Shown: positions 49,841-59,196 of the stretch, piece after piece
How positions within the stretch are numbered: the first letter of the stretch is position 1
Layout: the number at the start of each line of letters is the position of its first letter
NCBI RefSeq assembly: GCF_003258315.1
Contig: NZ_CP030032.1
Coordinates: 1,874,001-1,938,000 of the forward strand
Direction of reading: 5' to 3'
Length of the DNA: 64,000 nt
From: Bradymonas sediminis
GTDB lineage: Bacteria; Myxococcota_A; Bradymonadia; Bradymonadales; Bradymonadaceae
Program-made: the position numbers and the translations under genes
Notes under the pieces: model-generated
Database searches by the model: none
What the model saw: only the letters and a program-made list of their open reading frames with translations
Told to the model about the DNA's origin: nothing

Positions 49841-52800
49841 ATGCCTTTGATCCAATCGATGAATTCTAAGCGTATCGGTGTGTTTTCTCGTCGCTGGGCG
49901 GCAATGGCGCTGAGCGCCGCGCTCCTCTTGCTGGCGTTCAACGTGCATGCCCAGCAGGGCGCGTCGCAAGCGGCGCCCGCGATTCCCGACGCCCTGAATT
50001 CATGGGTTGGCTGGGCCACCCACGGGGAGAACGACCTTAATTGCCCACGTGGGACCTCGGGCGAGAGGACCTGTGTGTGGCCTGGGGATCTTTCGCTCGA
50101 TGCCAACCCACGAGGCGCTCAATTCTCGATGCGCGTCTGGCTTGCTGCGCCCGCGTTGGTTCGACTTCCGGGGGACGCGAGCCGCTGGCCGCAAGATGTC
50201 CAGGTGGGGGGAGGCCTGGCGATGGTCCAGGAGCAGGGCGGTTATCCGGCTATTCGACTCCCCGCCGGTGAGCACCGGATTGCGGGCGATTTTGAGTGGC
50301 GAGCGCTGCCCGAATTGATGCCTATTCCGGCCGAAGTTGGCCAGATTTCGCTGTCCATCGACGGGACTTCGGTCCCGCGCCCGCAGCTCGACGCCCAGGG
50401 GCGCCTCTGGATGAATCGCAACGCCAGCGCCGCCGGTGTCGCCGAGACCGATAGCGCCCGGGCGTCGATCTATCGGCGCATCGACGACGGCGTGCCGCTC
50501 ACCATCACCACGCGCATTTCGCTCAATGTGTCGGGTAAGGCGCGAAAGATTCAGCTCGGCAAGATATTACTGCCGCAGAGCCGCGCCACCGACATCAAAA
50601 GCGCGTTGCCGGTTCAGCTCGACTCCACCGGCAATGCTTCGGTGTATAGTCGGCCGGGCACCCAAGAGATCATCGTGACCGCCGTGATTAGTGCCGATGT
50701 CGCCGAACTCTCCGCGCCCACGCCGGGGCCCGATTTTTACGACCCCCAGGAAGTCTGGATATGGATTCCCAATGAGGTCTCGCGCTCGGTTGAGCTCGAC
50801 GGCCTGAGCCTGGTCGACCCGAACCGCACCTCCTTGCCCGCCGACTGGCACGGCCATCGCACCTTCCTTGCCGAACCGGGGCAGAAGCTCAGCCTTCAGG
50901 TCGTGCGTCGCGGCGTGGTCGAAACACCGAACTCGATTCATCTTCACCGGCGCATCTGGCTGGACACCGACGGGCAGGGGCTCAGCATTCGCGACGACCT
51001 CTCGGGCACCCTCTCGCAGGATTGGCGCCTCGACTACGCCGGCAGCGCGAAGCTCGGGCATCTTCAGAGCAGCGACGGAACCGGCGGAGTGTTGATCACC
51101 GAGAACCCCGACAACGGCTTGCGCGGCGTCGAGATCCGCCAGGCCAAATTTGATATCCAGGCAGACCTTCGCCAGGAAGACTTCTCGGCCACGATGCCCG
51201 CGCTTGGTTGGAATCATGATGTTCAGCGGCTCAGCGCCGAGCTATTTTTACCCCCGGGCTGGACGCTCGTAAGCGCCCAGGGGGTCGACGATGTCTCGGG
51301 GACCTGGTGGGACTCCTGGACGCTGTGGGACTTCTTTTTTGTGCTGATGGTGGCCCTGAGCATCGGAAAGTTGCTGGGGTGGCGCTGGGTCCCGCTGGTG
51401 ATCCTGGCGCTTGTGTTGAGCCACGGTCACTCCGGCGCGCCGACCTGGCTTTGGTTCCATCTGATCGCCACGCTCGCCCTGATGCGCGTGCTCCCCGATG
51501 GGTGGTGGCGCCGAGGCGTCTATATCTGGCGCGCGGTCGCGCTGTTGGCGCTATTCGGGGTCCTCGCGAGCTTCGTTCACCGCCAGGTGCGCGCCGGGCT
51601 CTACCCGCAAATCGACCCGGATGCCTTTCGGACGGGGACGGCGACTTCCTTCGCTCCGATGGGAGGGATGAGCGCCCCTTCGTCGGCGATCTCCGAAAAG
51701 GCGGCCTTTGATTATGTCGAGGAAATGGCGCCGGTCGAAGATGAGGATGGGTCGGCGGGCTCCGCCGGCCTGGTCAAAAAGAGGGGGAAAGCGGACGTAT
51801 CGAACCTCTCAAAACTTGGCTCTTATTCGGACTATCGCCAGTTGAATCAGGTGGACCCGAAGGCGGTCGTGCAAACCGGGCCAGGGCTGCCGACCTGGAC
51901 ATGGAATCAATGGTCACTTCAGTGGAGCGGACCGGTGCACAAGGACCATGAGATGCGCCTGTGGTTGCTGTCGCCGACCGTGAATCGTGGGCTGACTTTC
52001 GTGCGAAGTTTGCTGCTCATCCTGCTGGCGCTGCTGATGTTGCGCGGCGCCGAGACTACCTGGCGAAAGCACGATGATGGCGATGCAAAAGAGCCGGGGG
52101 AGGGCGATATGAAGAAGCCCAGTTTTTGGAAGCCGCTAATGAATAGTTCGCTGGTGCTCCTGGCGCTCGGCGCGGCGCTCGGGGTGCCCTCTCCCGCGCA
52201 TGCGCAGGTCACTTCAGAGGCCTCAAACGCGTCAGCGACGCCGGGCTCGACCATTCCCAGCGATGCGCTACTCGAGGAGCTGCGCGAGCGGGTGCTCGCC
52301 GCAAATAATTGCGATGGGCAATGCGTCGTCGTCAGCCGGGCTGATTTCGAAGTCAACGGTCTGGCGGTCAAAATCAGCGCTGAGGTACACGCCCAAAAAG
52401 ACGCGGCCTGGCACCTGCCGGGGCCGGCCGACATGCTGCAAATCGAGTCCGTGCTGCTTAATGGAAAGTTGACGCATCAACTTCGGCGAAGCGCCGACGG
52501 CCTAACCCTGCTGCGCATCCCACAGGGAACACATCGGGTCGAGGTCAACGCGACGTTGCCGAATGTGAACGTCGCGACCATTCAATTTAGCCCGCAGACC
52601 CGCCCTAAATTCGTGAAATTTGCCAGTACGGATTGGACGGTCGACGGCGTCAACGCAAACGGTGTGCCCGAAAATTCGCTTCAATGGACCCGGAGCCGGG
52701 ACTCTGATGCCGCCGAGGAGAACACGAGCGCCGCGGCGGAGAGCACCACCGCGCCGCCCTGGTATCAGGTCGACCGGCGCATCGCGCTTGGGTTACCCTG

Positions 52801-54337
52801 GAAAGTTTACACATCAGTGACGCGCCGAGACACCACGCGCCCCCAGATGGTGAGCATCCCGCTGCTGACCGGCGAAAAGGTGATAAGCGACGGGTTTCGC
52901 GTCGATAAGGGCGAGATTCTGGTGAATTTTGAGCGTGGCGTGGCGAATATCGTCTTCACCAGCGAATTGCCGATTCAGGAGAAGATTGAGCTGGTCGCGC
53001 CTGTCGAGAAACCCTGGACTGAAACCTGGATGCTTCAATGCAGCCGCATCTGGGCCTGCGAGACCTCGGGATTGCCGCCGGTGTCGCTGGTCAGCGAGGG
53101 CGGTGACGCCGAGGGCGCCAGCATCGCCCAGCCCACCTGGAAGCCGTGGCCGGGCGAGACGCTGAGCATCCAGGTCACCCGGCCGGTGGGCGCCGACGGG
53201 CAATCTTCGACCGTCGAGAATGTCGACTATACCGTGACCCCCGGGCAGCGCCTGATGGAGGCGACCCTGAGCCTCACGATTCGCGCCTCACAGGGCGGAT
53301 GGCAGGTCGTAACGTTGCCCGAGGGCGCGACCCTGCAGACCGCGAGCATCGACGGCGAGGAGCAGAGCCTGCGCTTGAGCGAGCAAAAGGTGAGCCTGCC
53401 GCTTCGCCCCGGCAAGCATGTCTATCTTCTGGAGTGGCAACAGCCCTGGGAGCGCGGATTCGCCGAGCGCGTGCCGCAGATCGACATCGGCAGCGAGGCG
53501 GTCAACGTGAATATCAATATCCAGCGCGGCCAGCAGCGCTGGCTCCTCTGGGCGACAGGACCCGCCTGGGGGCCCGCTATCATGTTCTGGACACACCTGG
53601 TCATCCTGCTGATTCTCGGGTTCTTATTGAGCCGATTGCGCGGCTTGCCGCTCAAGACCCCGGAGTGGTTTCTCTTGCTCCTTGGCCTATCGCAACTTCC
53701 CTATATCGCGTTGATACCGATCGTTTCGTGGTTTGTGTTTTTGACGCTGCGCGAGAAGAAGCCGGAGGAGAATTGGGGGCTGTTTAACCTCACTCAGCTT
53801 GCCCTGATCTTTTTGACCCTGATCGCCACGGGCACCCTATACGGAGCGATTCATATCAACCTCTTGCTCGACATCGATATGCAGGTGCGCGGGGCAGATT
53901 CGACCGATTATCTGCTCAAATGGTATGTCGACCGAAGCGGCGCCAAGCTCGCGACGCCCGCTATTTTCTCGCTCCCAATTCTAGTCTGGCGGGTGCTGAT
54001 GTTGGTGTGGGCGCTGTGGCTGGTGAGTCGCCTGCTGAGCTGGATTCCCTGGGGATGGCGCGCGTATAGCTCCGGCGGGCTGTGGCGCTCGAACCCGAAC
54101 CCGCGTCGCGGACCGAAAGGTCCGGGCCCGGTCGATGCTGCGCCGCCCGTTGCTCAGGCCAGCAATGCTCAGCCGCCTGCCGGCGCGCCCGACGCTGGCG
54201 AAGCCGAGGAAGAGAATGATCGCGGCGAGAATGGCGTCGTGTCTTCGGCCAAGGTTGAGGCCCGCGACACAGGCGTGCCGGGAGAGTCGCAAGAGGCGGG
54301 AAAGGTTGAACCCCCAAAGGATAATAAAGAGAGCTAG
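49841..54337 (+). CDS. 1498-residue membrane protein with an internal tandem duplication
   Basis: The protein begins with a signal peptide (WAAMALSAALLLLAFNVHAQQ). A periplasmic beta-rich region (about 30-490) is followed by a membrane bundle (about 490-580) and a further TM near 710-740. At about 758 an ATG and MKKPSFWKPLMNSS open an internal signal-like segment (SLVLLALGAALGVPSPAHAQ), and the arrangement repeats to the C-terminus with TM bundles at about 1250-1420. The two halves align: DRRIALGLPW against YRRIDDGVPL; RIPQGTHRVEVNATLP against RLPAGEHRIAGDFE; the MQVRGADSTDYLLKWYVDRSG region against SLQWSGPVHKDHEMRLWLLS. The C-terminal tail is acidic. The fold and function are unrecognised. 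Start: the ATG at 49841 (GTG at 49838). Confidence 0.8.
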   Translation: MPLIQSMNSKRIGVFSRRWAAMALSAALLLLAFNVHAQQGASQAAPAIPDALNSWVGWATHGENDLNCPRGTSGERTCVWPGDLSLDANPRGAQFSMRVWLAAPALVRLPGDASRWPQDVQVGGGLAMVQEQGGYPAIRLPAGEHRIAGDFEWRALPELMPIPAEVGQISLSIDGTSVPRPQLDAQGRLWMNRNASAAGVAETDSARASIYRRIDDGVPLTITTRISLNVSGKARKIQLGKILLPQSRATDIKSALPVQLDSTGNASVYSRPGTQEIIVTAVISADVAELSAPTPGPDFYDPQEVWIWIPNEVSRSVELDGLSLVDPNRTSLPADWHGHRTFLAEPGQKLSLQVVRRGVVETPNSIHLHRRIWLDTDGQGLSIRDDLSGTLSQDWRLDYAGSAKLGHLQSSDGTGGVLITENPDNGLRGVEIRQAKFDIQADLRQEDFSATMPALGWNHDVQRLSAELFLPPGWTLVSAQGVDDVSGTWWDSWTLWDFFFVLMVALSIGKLLGWRWVPLVILALVLSHGHSGAPTWLWFHLIATLALMRVLPDGWWRRGVYIWRAVALLALFGVLASFVHRQVRAGLYPQIDPDAFRTGTATSFAPMGGMSAPSSAISEKAAFDYVEEMAPVEDEDGSAGSAGLVKKRGKADVSNLSKLGSYSDYRQLNQVDPKAVVQTGPGLPTWTWNQWSLQWSGPVHKDHEMRLWLLSPTVNRGLTFVRSLLLILLALLMLRGAETTWRKHDDGDAKEPGEGDMKKPSFWKPLMNSSLVLLALGAALGVPSPAHAQVTSEASNASATPGSTIPSDALLEELRERVLAANNCDGQCVVVSRADFEVNGLAVKISAEVHAQKDAAWHLPGPADMLQIESVLLNGKLTHQLRRSADGLTLLRIPQGTHRVEVNATLPNVNVATIQFSPQTRPKFVKFASTDWTVDGVNANGVPENSLQWTRSRDSDAAEENTSAAAESTTAPPWYQVDRRIALGLPWKVYTSVTRRDTTRPQMVSIPLLTGEKVISDGFRVDKGEILVNFERGVANIVFTSELPIQEKIELVAPVEKPWTETWMLQCSRIWACETSGLPPVSLVSEGGDAEGASIAQPTWKPWPGETLSIQVTRPVGADGQSSTVENVDYTVTPGQRLMEATLSLTIRASQGGWQVVTLPEGATLQTASIDGEEQSLRLSEQKVSLPLRPGKHVYLLEWQQPWERGFAERVPQIDIGSEAVNVNINIQRGQQRWLLWATGPAWGPAIMFWTHLVILLILGFLLSRLRGLPLKTPEWFLLLLGLSQLPYIALIPIVSWFVFLTLREKKPEENWGLFNLTQLALIFLTLIATGTLYGAIHINLLLDIDMQVRGADSTDYLLKWYVDRSGAKLATPAIFSLPILVWRVLMLVWALWLVSRLLSWIPWGWRAYSSGGLWRSNPNPRRGPKGPGPVDAAPPVAQASNAQPPAGAPDAGEAEEENDRGENGVVSSAKVEARDTGVPGESQEAGKVEPPKDNKES

Positions 54338-54362
54338 GATAAGCGCTGCGTCCGAGGCGTGC

Positions 54363-55217
54363 TCAGCGCCGCGCGCCTCGGGCGATCCATCCTTCGATTG
54401 TGAGCAAATCTTCGCGTGAGAGTTGCTCGGCGTCCGCGGACCAGGGCGGCGGTTGCGGCGTGTACTTCAGGTCCGGATAATCCCAAAGAATCTTTCGCAT
54501 CAGATAGGACCCGGCGGGGTTGCCCGGCTGGACCAGGTAGAGGTCGGTCTGCGTGGAGCTTGCGCCGCGAAGGGACTCGTAGGTGAGCGGGTTTAGGCGC
54601 CAGGCGGGGTCGCGATGGCAGCTCGCGCAGGAGGCGTCAAAGATGGCGTTGACCGCCGGCCACTCGGCGTCTGGCAGCGCGCGCGTCTGCTCCGCATCGA
54701 CCTCCGAGGCATGGTCGCTCGCCGGGACGAACACCCGCTTATCGGCGTCGCCGCCCGCCCGTTGCAAAAACGGCGCGCCGGTCGCGCTCTTGAGTGAATC
54801 GTTGATCGTTAGTCGGTAGATAAGCCCGCGCTCAAGGGTCGAATTTGGCCGCCAGACCACCGTCTTATCGCTCATGCGATAGAAGGCGCGCCCGCCGGTC
54901 CGAATCCCCCCGGAGCTGAGCGTCGCGAAGTTATAGGACTTGAAAGAGTCCTCATCCAGATAGTCATTGAAGGTGAAGGCGAAGGTGGGGCGCGCGTCTA
55001 CGGTTCCATAATCTGGAGAGGTGCCCACGACTTGAAGCCAGCGGTCGGCCGGCCCGGGCACTTCGATCGGCTCGCCCTCGGAGTCAACGAGCGCTTCCGG
55101 CTCGATCGGGACACACGCGCCGGCAAGGCTCAGCAACGCGATGAGGGCTAACCCTCCGCGCAGCGAGCGCTGGGATTGCTTCGAGGGGTTAGCCGACATC
55201 GCGCGCAATAAACTCAT
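54363..55217 (-). CDS. Lipoprotein with Ig-like domain and single CxxCH haem motif
   Basis: The 284-residue protein has lipobox LAGAC (signal RSLRGGLALIALLSLAGAC). Residues about 50-150 form an SbsA-like Ig domain (TSPDYGTVDARPTFAFTFND, VVWRPNSTLERGLIYRLTIN). The second half carries a c-type haem motif CASCH (in IFDASCASCHRDPAW), a distant methionine in NPAGSYLMRKILW and IEGWIARGA, matching short planctomycete-type cytochrome domains. It may be an extracytoplasmic cytochrome lipoprotein. The ATG at 55217 is used, but another ATG at 55199 or a TTG at 55232 are possible. Confidence 0.75.
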   Translation of the reverse strand: MSLLRAMSANPSKQSQRSLRGGLALIALLSLAGACVPIEPEALVDSEGEPIEVPGPADRWLQVVGTSPDYGTVDARPTFAFTFNDYLDEDSFKSYNFATLSSGGIRTGGRAFYRMSDKTVVWRPNSTLERGLIYRLTINDSLKSATGAPFLQRAGGDADKRVFVPASDHASEVDAEQTRALPDAEWPAVNAIFDASCASCHRDPAWRLNPLTYESLRGASSTQTDLYLVQPGNPAGSYLMRKILWDYPDLKYTPQPPPWSADAEQLSREDLLTIEGWIARGARR

Positions 55218-55232
55218 GAAAGATAGTCCCAA

Positions 55233-56750
55233 TTAGACGACGATTTTCTTCCACTTAGCTTCCCAGAATTTCCAGGCCATCGCCACTCCCAATAGCACCA
55301 CATATGCGGTGGCCGACAGCCAGACGCCGATAAACCCGAGGTCCAAGACCACCGAGAAGAGGTAGGCGAGCGGGACCAGACACACGGCGTGGAGCACGAG
55401 CTCGGCGACCATGACGAATTTTGTATTGCCCGCGCCAAAGAGCGCTTGCATCAGGATAAGCGCCATCGCGATGAACATCTCGAGCGAGGCCATGATGCGC
55501 ATGCCGGGGACCGCCGCTTCGATGACGATCGGGTCGTTGCTCAGAAGGCCAAGCAGCGCCTCGGGGAAGATGAGGATGATGGCCCCGAGCGCCCCGAAGA
55601 AATACATGCCCAACTTCACCGAGTCCCACCCGTAGGCTTCGGCCTCGTCGAAGTCTCGCTTGCCCATCGACTTCGACACCAGCGTCGCGGTGGCCTGGCC
55701 GAAGGCGATGCAGGTCACGAACCCGATGCTCAACAGGTCGATAATAAGCTTCGCCGCGGTGGAGTAGATGGGAGGGCGGCTTCCAAGCAGCGGGTTCGCC
55801 CAATTCACCGAGAAGATGCGCCCGGCATAATTGCTCGAGTGCGTGATCGAATTATGCACCGAAGCGGCGACTTGCCCGACCTCGCCGGCGTAGAATGTGC
55901 TGTGGTTGAGCGCCTCCATCACCGCGCGCTCGTCGAGCAGGGCGATGATTTTGAGGAACATCATGACGCCGAGCATCACGAAGATCTGGGCGATGCCGCT
56001 GGGGAGGCTGAGCTTGAGCAACTGCCAGATAAGCGACGGGCGGAAGTTGGAGAGGCGGTAGGCGCGGAATTTGCCGCGGAATTCGCCGTGGAAGGTCCAG
56101 CCGATCATGATAGCCAGGCCGACGCCGGTGGCCAGCACACTCGAGATGGCCGCGCCGGTGACATACATCGCGGGGACGGGGCCCGCGCCGTAGACGAAGA
56201 TAAAGTTCAGGCCAATATTGACCGCGTTCATGATCAGGCAGGCGTACATATGCACGCGCGTGCGCCCAAGGCCGTCGAACATTCCCTTATAAGTTGTGGT
56301 GACGACCATGCCGACGATGCCCAGGATTCGAATCTGGGCGTAGGGAATGCCCAGGGCGAGCACCGACTCGTTGGAGGTGAGAAACGCGAAGAGTGAGGGG
56401 ACTGTGTACCAGCCAATGACGGTGAAGAGCAGGGATGAAACGATCGCTAAAATGACGCCATTTGCCAGCACCGTGCCGACTTGTTCGGGGCGATTCTCGC
56501 CGGCACGCCGGGCGACCATGGCCTGGGTTCCCACGCCAATGGCGGCCAAGAAACCGCCGATACACCAGAAGATGGGGAGGCTAAACCCGAGGGCTGCCTG
56601 GCCGGGAATCGAATAGCTCGGGTCAAGATTACCCACGAAGACGGTGTCAATGACGTTGACGCCGGTCTGGGTGAGCATCGCGATCATGATCGGGGCTGCG
56701 AGCGCGACGATTTGTCGGGACCGCTTTATATTGATGCCGAAGGCGCTCAT
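55233..56750 (-). CDS. MATE-family multidrug/solute efflux transporter
   Basis: The 505-residue integral membrane protein has the MATE layout of 12 TM helices: IVALAAPIMIAMLTQTGVNV, DTVFVGNLDP, LGFSLPIFWCIGGFLAAIGVGTQAMVARRAGE, and a second half with ATATLVSKSMGKRDFDEAEAYGW. It exports organic cations or other solutes by antiport. Its stop lies one base before the start of the lipoprotein gene, so they may be co-transcribed. The substrate cannot be read from the sequence. Confidence 0.95.
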   Translation of the reverse strand: MSAFGINIKRSRQIVALAAPIMIAMLTQTGVNVIDTVFVGNLDPSYSIPGQAALGFSLPIFWCIGGFLAAIGVGTQAMVARRAGENRPEQVGTVLANGVILAIVSSLLFTVIGWYTVPSLFAFLTSNESVLALGIPYAQIRILGIVGMVVTTTYKGMFDGLGRTRVHMYACLIMNAVNIGLNFIFVYGAGPVPAMYVTGAAISSVLATGVGLAIMIGWTFHGEFRGKFRAYRLSNFRPSLIWQLLKLSLPSGIAQIFVMLGVMMFLKIIALLDERAVMEALNHSTFYAGEVGQVAASVHNSITHSSNYAGRIFSVNWANPLLGSRPPIYSTAAKLIIDLLSIGFVTCIAFGQATATLVSKSMGKRDFDEAEAYGWDSVKLGMYFFGALGAIILIFPEALLGLLSNDPIVIEAAVPGMRIMASLEMFIAMALILMQALFGAGNTKFVMVAELVLHAVCLVPLAYLFSVVLDLGFIGVWLSATAYVVLLGVAMAWKFWEAKWKKIVV

Positions 56751-57046
56751 ATATCTTACCAGCTTTTGTTCTGAGTTTTACCACGTGAGTCGTGGTGTCG
56801 GCGCGGGCGAATGTCGCGAGACGCGAAACTTCGCCGCCTCAAAGGCTCTGGGTTCTAGGTGAGGGCAACACTTTGTGCAACGCCATTTTTGATTTAGATT
56901 GCATCCCCAACTTTTATGCATCATAGTTCGCCGCCACAAATGGACGATGCCTTGACGTTATGCAATCCGTTAAACTAACGTCCATCCCGTCAAACGTCCG
57001 ATTTAGTTGGTTTTTTTTAAGTTTCTTTATAGAGGCGAGACTAGTG

Positions 57047-57841
57047 ATGAAATTGAAACAATCCGTGTTGAAATATGGCTTCCTCCTTCTGACCGCACTT
57101 CTTTTCCTTCAGATCGGTTGCGGCCCGGATTATCCTAAATGTGAAACCGATGACCATTGCATCGACAGTGAGCAAGGACAATCGGAAGACCGACTTTATT
57201 GCGTCAACGGCCTGTGCCAGCAGTGCCGCACCGACGAGAGCTGCGGTGATCCGTCGCTGGAATGTAACGCCGGTGTCTGCGAGCAGATCATCGGATATTG
57301 CGCCTCGGTGAGCGATTGCCCCGGCAACCAAAAATGCCGCGATAACCGCTGTGGTTCGGAGTGTCTGTCCAACGACGAGTGCTCGGGAGACCAGATCTGT
57401 GACGGCGGAAACTGCGTCGCCAAGCCGGAATGCTCCAGCAACGGCGACTGCGCCGACGGCCAGAACTGCGACAACGGTCAGTGTGTCGCGGCTCCCGTGG
57501 CGACCTGCCAGTTGGAGACCGTTTATTTCGACTATGACGCCTCGGCGATCAAATCGAACGAGCGCAACACCCTCAACGCCAACGCGCAGTGCATCAAAGA
57601 CGAGAACCTCTCGGTCGAAGTCGTCGGGAACGCCGACGAGCGTGGCACCACCGAGTATAATATCGCCCTGGGCGAGCGTCGCGCCAACAGCGTCAAAGCC
57701 TATCTGAAGCGCCTCGGGGTCAACAGCAACTCCGTGGACACCATCTCCTACGGTGACCAGCGTCTCGTGCGCCAGTGCGGCGAGCAGGGCGCAGAGAGCT
57801 GCCACCAGCAGAACCGCCGCGTTGAGTTCAACGTGCGATAA
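57047..57841 (+). CDS. Pal-like OmpA-domain lipoprotein with cysteine-rich insert
   Basis: The 264-residue lipoprotein (ATG at 57047; the in-frame start at 56960 is before the signal) has lipobox LQIGC. Between the lipid anchor and the OmpA domain lie about 100 residues of cysteine repeats of the form CxxxxxCxxxxxCxxGxC (CRTDESCGDPSLECNAGVC, CASVSDCPGNQKCRDNRC, CLSNDECSGDQICDGGNC). The C-terminal OmpA domain is complete: VYFDYDASAIK, VEVVGNADERGTTEYNIALGERRA, RRVEF. Pal links outer membrane to peptidoglycan with the Tol system. It is followed by a CpoB-like gene, the usual Tol-Pal partner, but no tol genes are present. Confidence 0.88.
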   Translation: MKLKQSVLKYGFLLLTALLFLQIGCGPDYPKCETDDHCIDSEQGQSEDRLYCVNGLCQQCRTDESCGDPSLECNAGVCEQIIGYCASVSDCPGNQKCRDNRCGSECLSNDECSGDQICDGGNCVAKPECSSNGDCADGQNCDNGQCVAAPVATCQLETVYFDYDASAIKSNERNTLNANAQCIKDENLSVEVVGNADERGTTEYNIALGERRANSVKAYLKRLGVNSNSVDTISYGDQRLVRQCGEQGAESCHQQNRRVEFNVR

Positions 57842-57876
57842 GTTTGACGGATAAGGCGTTTTCGCGCTAACACCGG

Positions 57877-57908
57877 GCCCGGCGCAATCTTCTGCGCCGG
57901 GCTTTTTT
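57877..57908 (+). terminator. Rho-independent terminator after the Pal-like gene
   Basis: GCCCGGCGCA pairs with TGCGCCGGGC over a six-base loop and is followed by T6. It separates pal from the CpoB-like gene. Confidence 0.9.
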
Positions 57909-57968
57909 GCGCGTATATTAGTGCAATGCTTCTTTCCATCCCCAATTAAATGTCGCGTTCAGGCGAAG

Positions 57969-58799
57969 ATGATGAAAAACAAAAGTGTCGCATCACGGTA
58001 TGGATCGCTGATTTTGCTCACGGTTTCGCTGGTGCTGTCGGGCTGTGTGCCGATGTGGACCGGCGATGAGATGCGCGAGGATATCGCGGCCATTCAGGCC
58101 GAGCAGCAGGCCAGCAAAGAGAGCTTTGGCGCTGAGCGAGAGCGCATGACCGAGATGATCGCCTCGGCCCGCAAAGACGTCAGCGAGCTCAAGGAGATTC
58201 TGGGCGAGGCGCGGGCGCTCTTGCAGCGAAATAACGCCGACCTTGGCGTCGAAGTTCAGAATAACCGCCAGGACCTCAGCAAGCTTAACGGCACGATTGA
58301 GGAGCTTGAGTTCAAGATTAAACGGCTTGAGCAAGATCTGGAGCTCTTCAAAGAGGACGTCGATATTCGCTTTGAAGACGGCGGCGCAGGCTCGAGCTTG
58401 CCGACCGAGGCCGAGCCGCTCTTTCAGCATGGCCAGAAGGCCTACGACGCGAATCGGTTTCGCGACGCGCGCAACGCCTTCGAGCAATATCTGAAGTCCT
58501 ACGCCTCGGGCAAACACGCCGCCGACGCCCAATATCTGCTTGGCATGAGCTATTATCGCGAGAGCCAGTGGGTGACCTCGGTCTTCGAATTCCAAAAAGT
58601 CGTCAAGAATCACGAGCGCTCCGCGCGGGTTGCGGACGCCTCCTATCATATCGGGGTCGCGCTGATGAAGATGGGGCGCTGCAAGCAGGCAGGGGCCTGG
58701 TTCGATCTGTTGGTCGATGAATACGCTAGCTCCAAATGGGTGGGTCAGGCGCGCCAGCACAAGGCCGACATCAAAGCCGGCAAGTGTAGCGAGTCCTAA
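57969..58799 (+). CDS. CpoB/YbgF-like TPR lipoprotein
   Basis: The 276-residue protein starts MMKNKSVASRYGSLILLTVSLVLSGC with lipobox LSGC. It has an N-terminal coiled coil (about 40-145: IAAIQAEQQASKESFG, KLNGTIEELEFKIKRLEQDLEL) and C-terminal TPRs (about 155-275: PLFQHGQKAYDANRFRDARNAF, YLLGMSYYRESQW). This is the CpoB/YbgF layout, though CpoB itself is usually secreted, not lipid modified. CpoB coordinates outer-membrane constriction with peptidoglycan synthesis. The start codon could also be the next ATG (57972). Confidence 0.85.
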   Translation: MMKNKSVASRYGSLILLTVSLVLSGCVPMWTGDEMREDIAAIQAEQQASKESFGAERERMTEMIASARKDVSELKEILGEARALLQRNNADLGVEVQNNRQDLSKLNGTIEELEFKIKRLEQDLELFKEDVDIRFEDGGAGSSLPTEAEPLFQHGQKAYDANRFRDARNAFEQYLKSYASGKHAADAQYLLGMSYYRESQWVTSVFEFQKVVKNHERSARVADASYHIGVALMKMGRCKQAGAWFDLLVDEYASSKWVGQARQHKADIKAGKCSES

Positions 58800-58848
58800 A
58801 CCTGGGCCTCGCCGCCCGCTATCTGAGCATTTCGCAGGGAATACGCGC

Positions 58849-59139
58849 ATGGCAGTAGAAGATTTTGAGGTTAAAAAGAGTCATATTTTGATGGTGGTCG
58901 TCCTGGGTGTTCTATTCGGCATCGGCCAATACGAATGCAATGATTGGAAGGCACGGACCGCCCACGAGGCCGAAGAAGCCCAGGCCATCGAAGCAGCACA
59001 GGAAGCCGAAGAAGATCGGCTGGAGGAAGAGCAGAGAAGGCGCGAGGCGGCCGATGAAGCGCAGCCGTCAAGCGACGCAGGCAGCGCAAAGAGCGCGCCG
59101 GACGCCGGCGAGGCTGCGGCGGATGCCTCGGCCGAATAA
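58849..59139 (+). CDS. Small single-pass membrane protein with charged coiled-coil tail
   Basis: The 96-residue product begins MAVEDFEVKKSHILMVVVLG, with one TM helix (about 13-29). It continues with an E/A/R-rich coiled coil (EAEEAQAIEAAQEAEEDRL) and an Asp/Ala/Ser-rich acidic tail. It follows the CpoB-like gene by 49 bases in the same direction. No family was recognised. The start at 58849 is chosen over an in-frame ATG at 58717, which is inside the previous gene. A terminator follows at 59197. Confidence 0.65.
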   Translation: MAVEDFEVKKSHILMVVVLGVLFGIGQYECNDWKARTAHEAEEAQAIEAAQEAEEDRLEEEQRRREAADEAQPSSDAGSAKSAPDAGEAAADASAE

Positions 59140-59144
59140 ATGAT

Positions 59145-59190
59145 CAAAAAAGGCCCGTCGCGCGGCATCAATGCCGGCGCGACGGGCCTT
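59145..59190 (-). terminator. Minus-strand terminator for the TPR gene
   Basis: AAGGCCCGTCGCGC pairs with GCGCGACGGGCCTT over a 13-base spacer. On the minus strand it is followed by six T (complement of 59145-59150). It lies about 45 bases beyond the TPR gene's stop. Confidence 0.8.
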
Positions 59191-59196
59191 AAAGGC

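Noticed and set aside
55389-56396. A 335-residue plus-strand frame inside the MATE gene
   Set aside because: It mirrors MATE membrane helices and is rich in H, E and D, as expected for an antisense reading of a hydrophobic protein.
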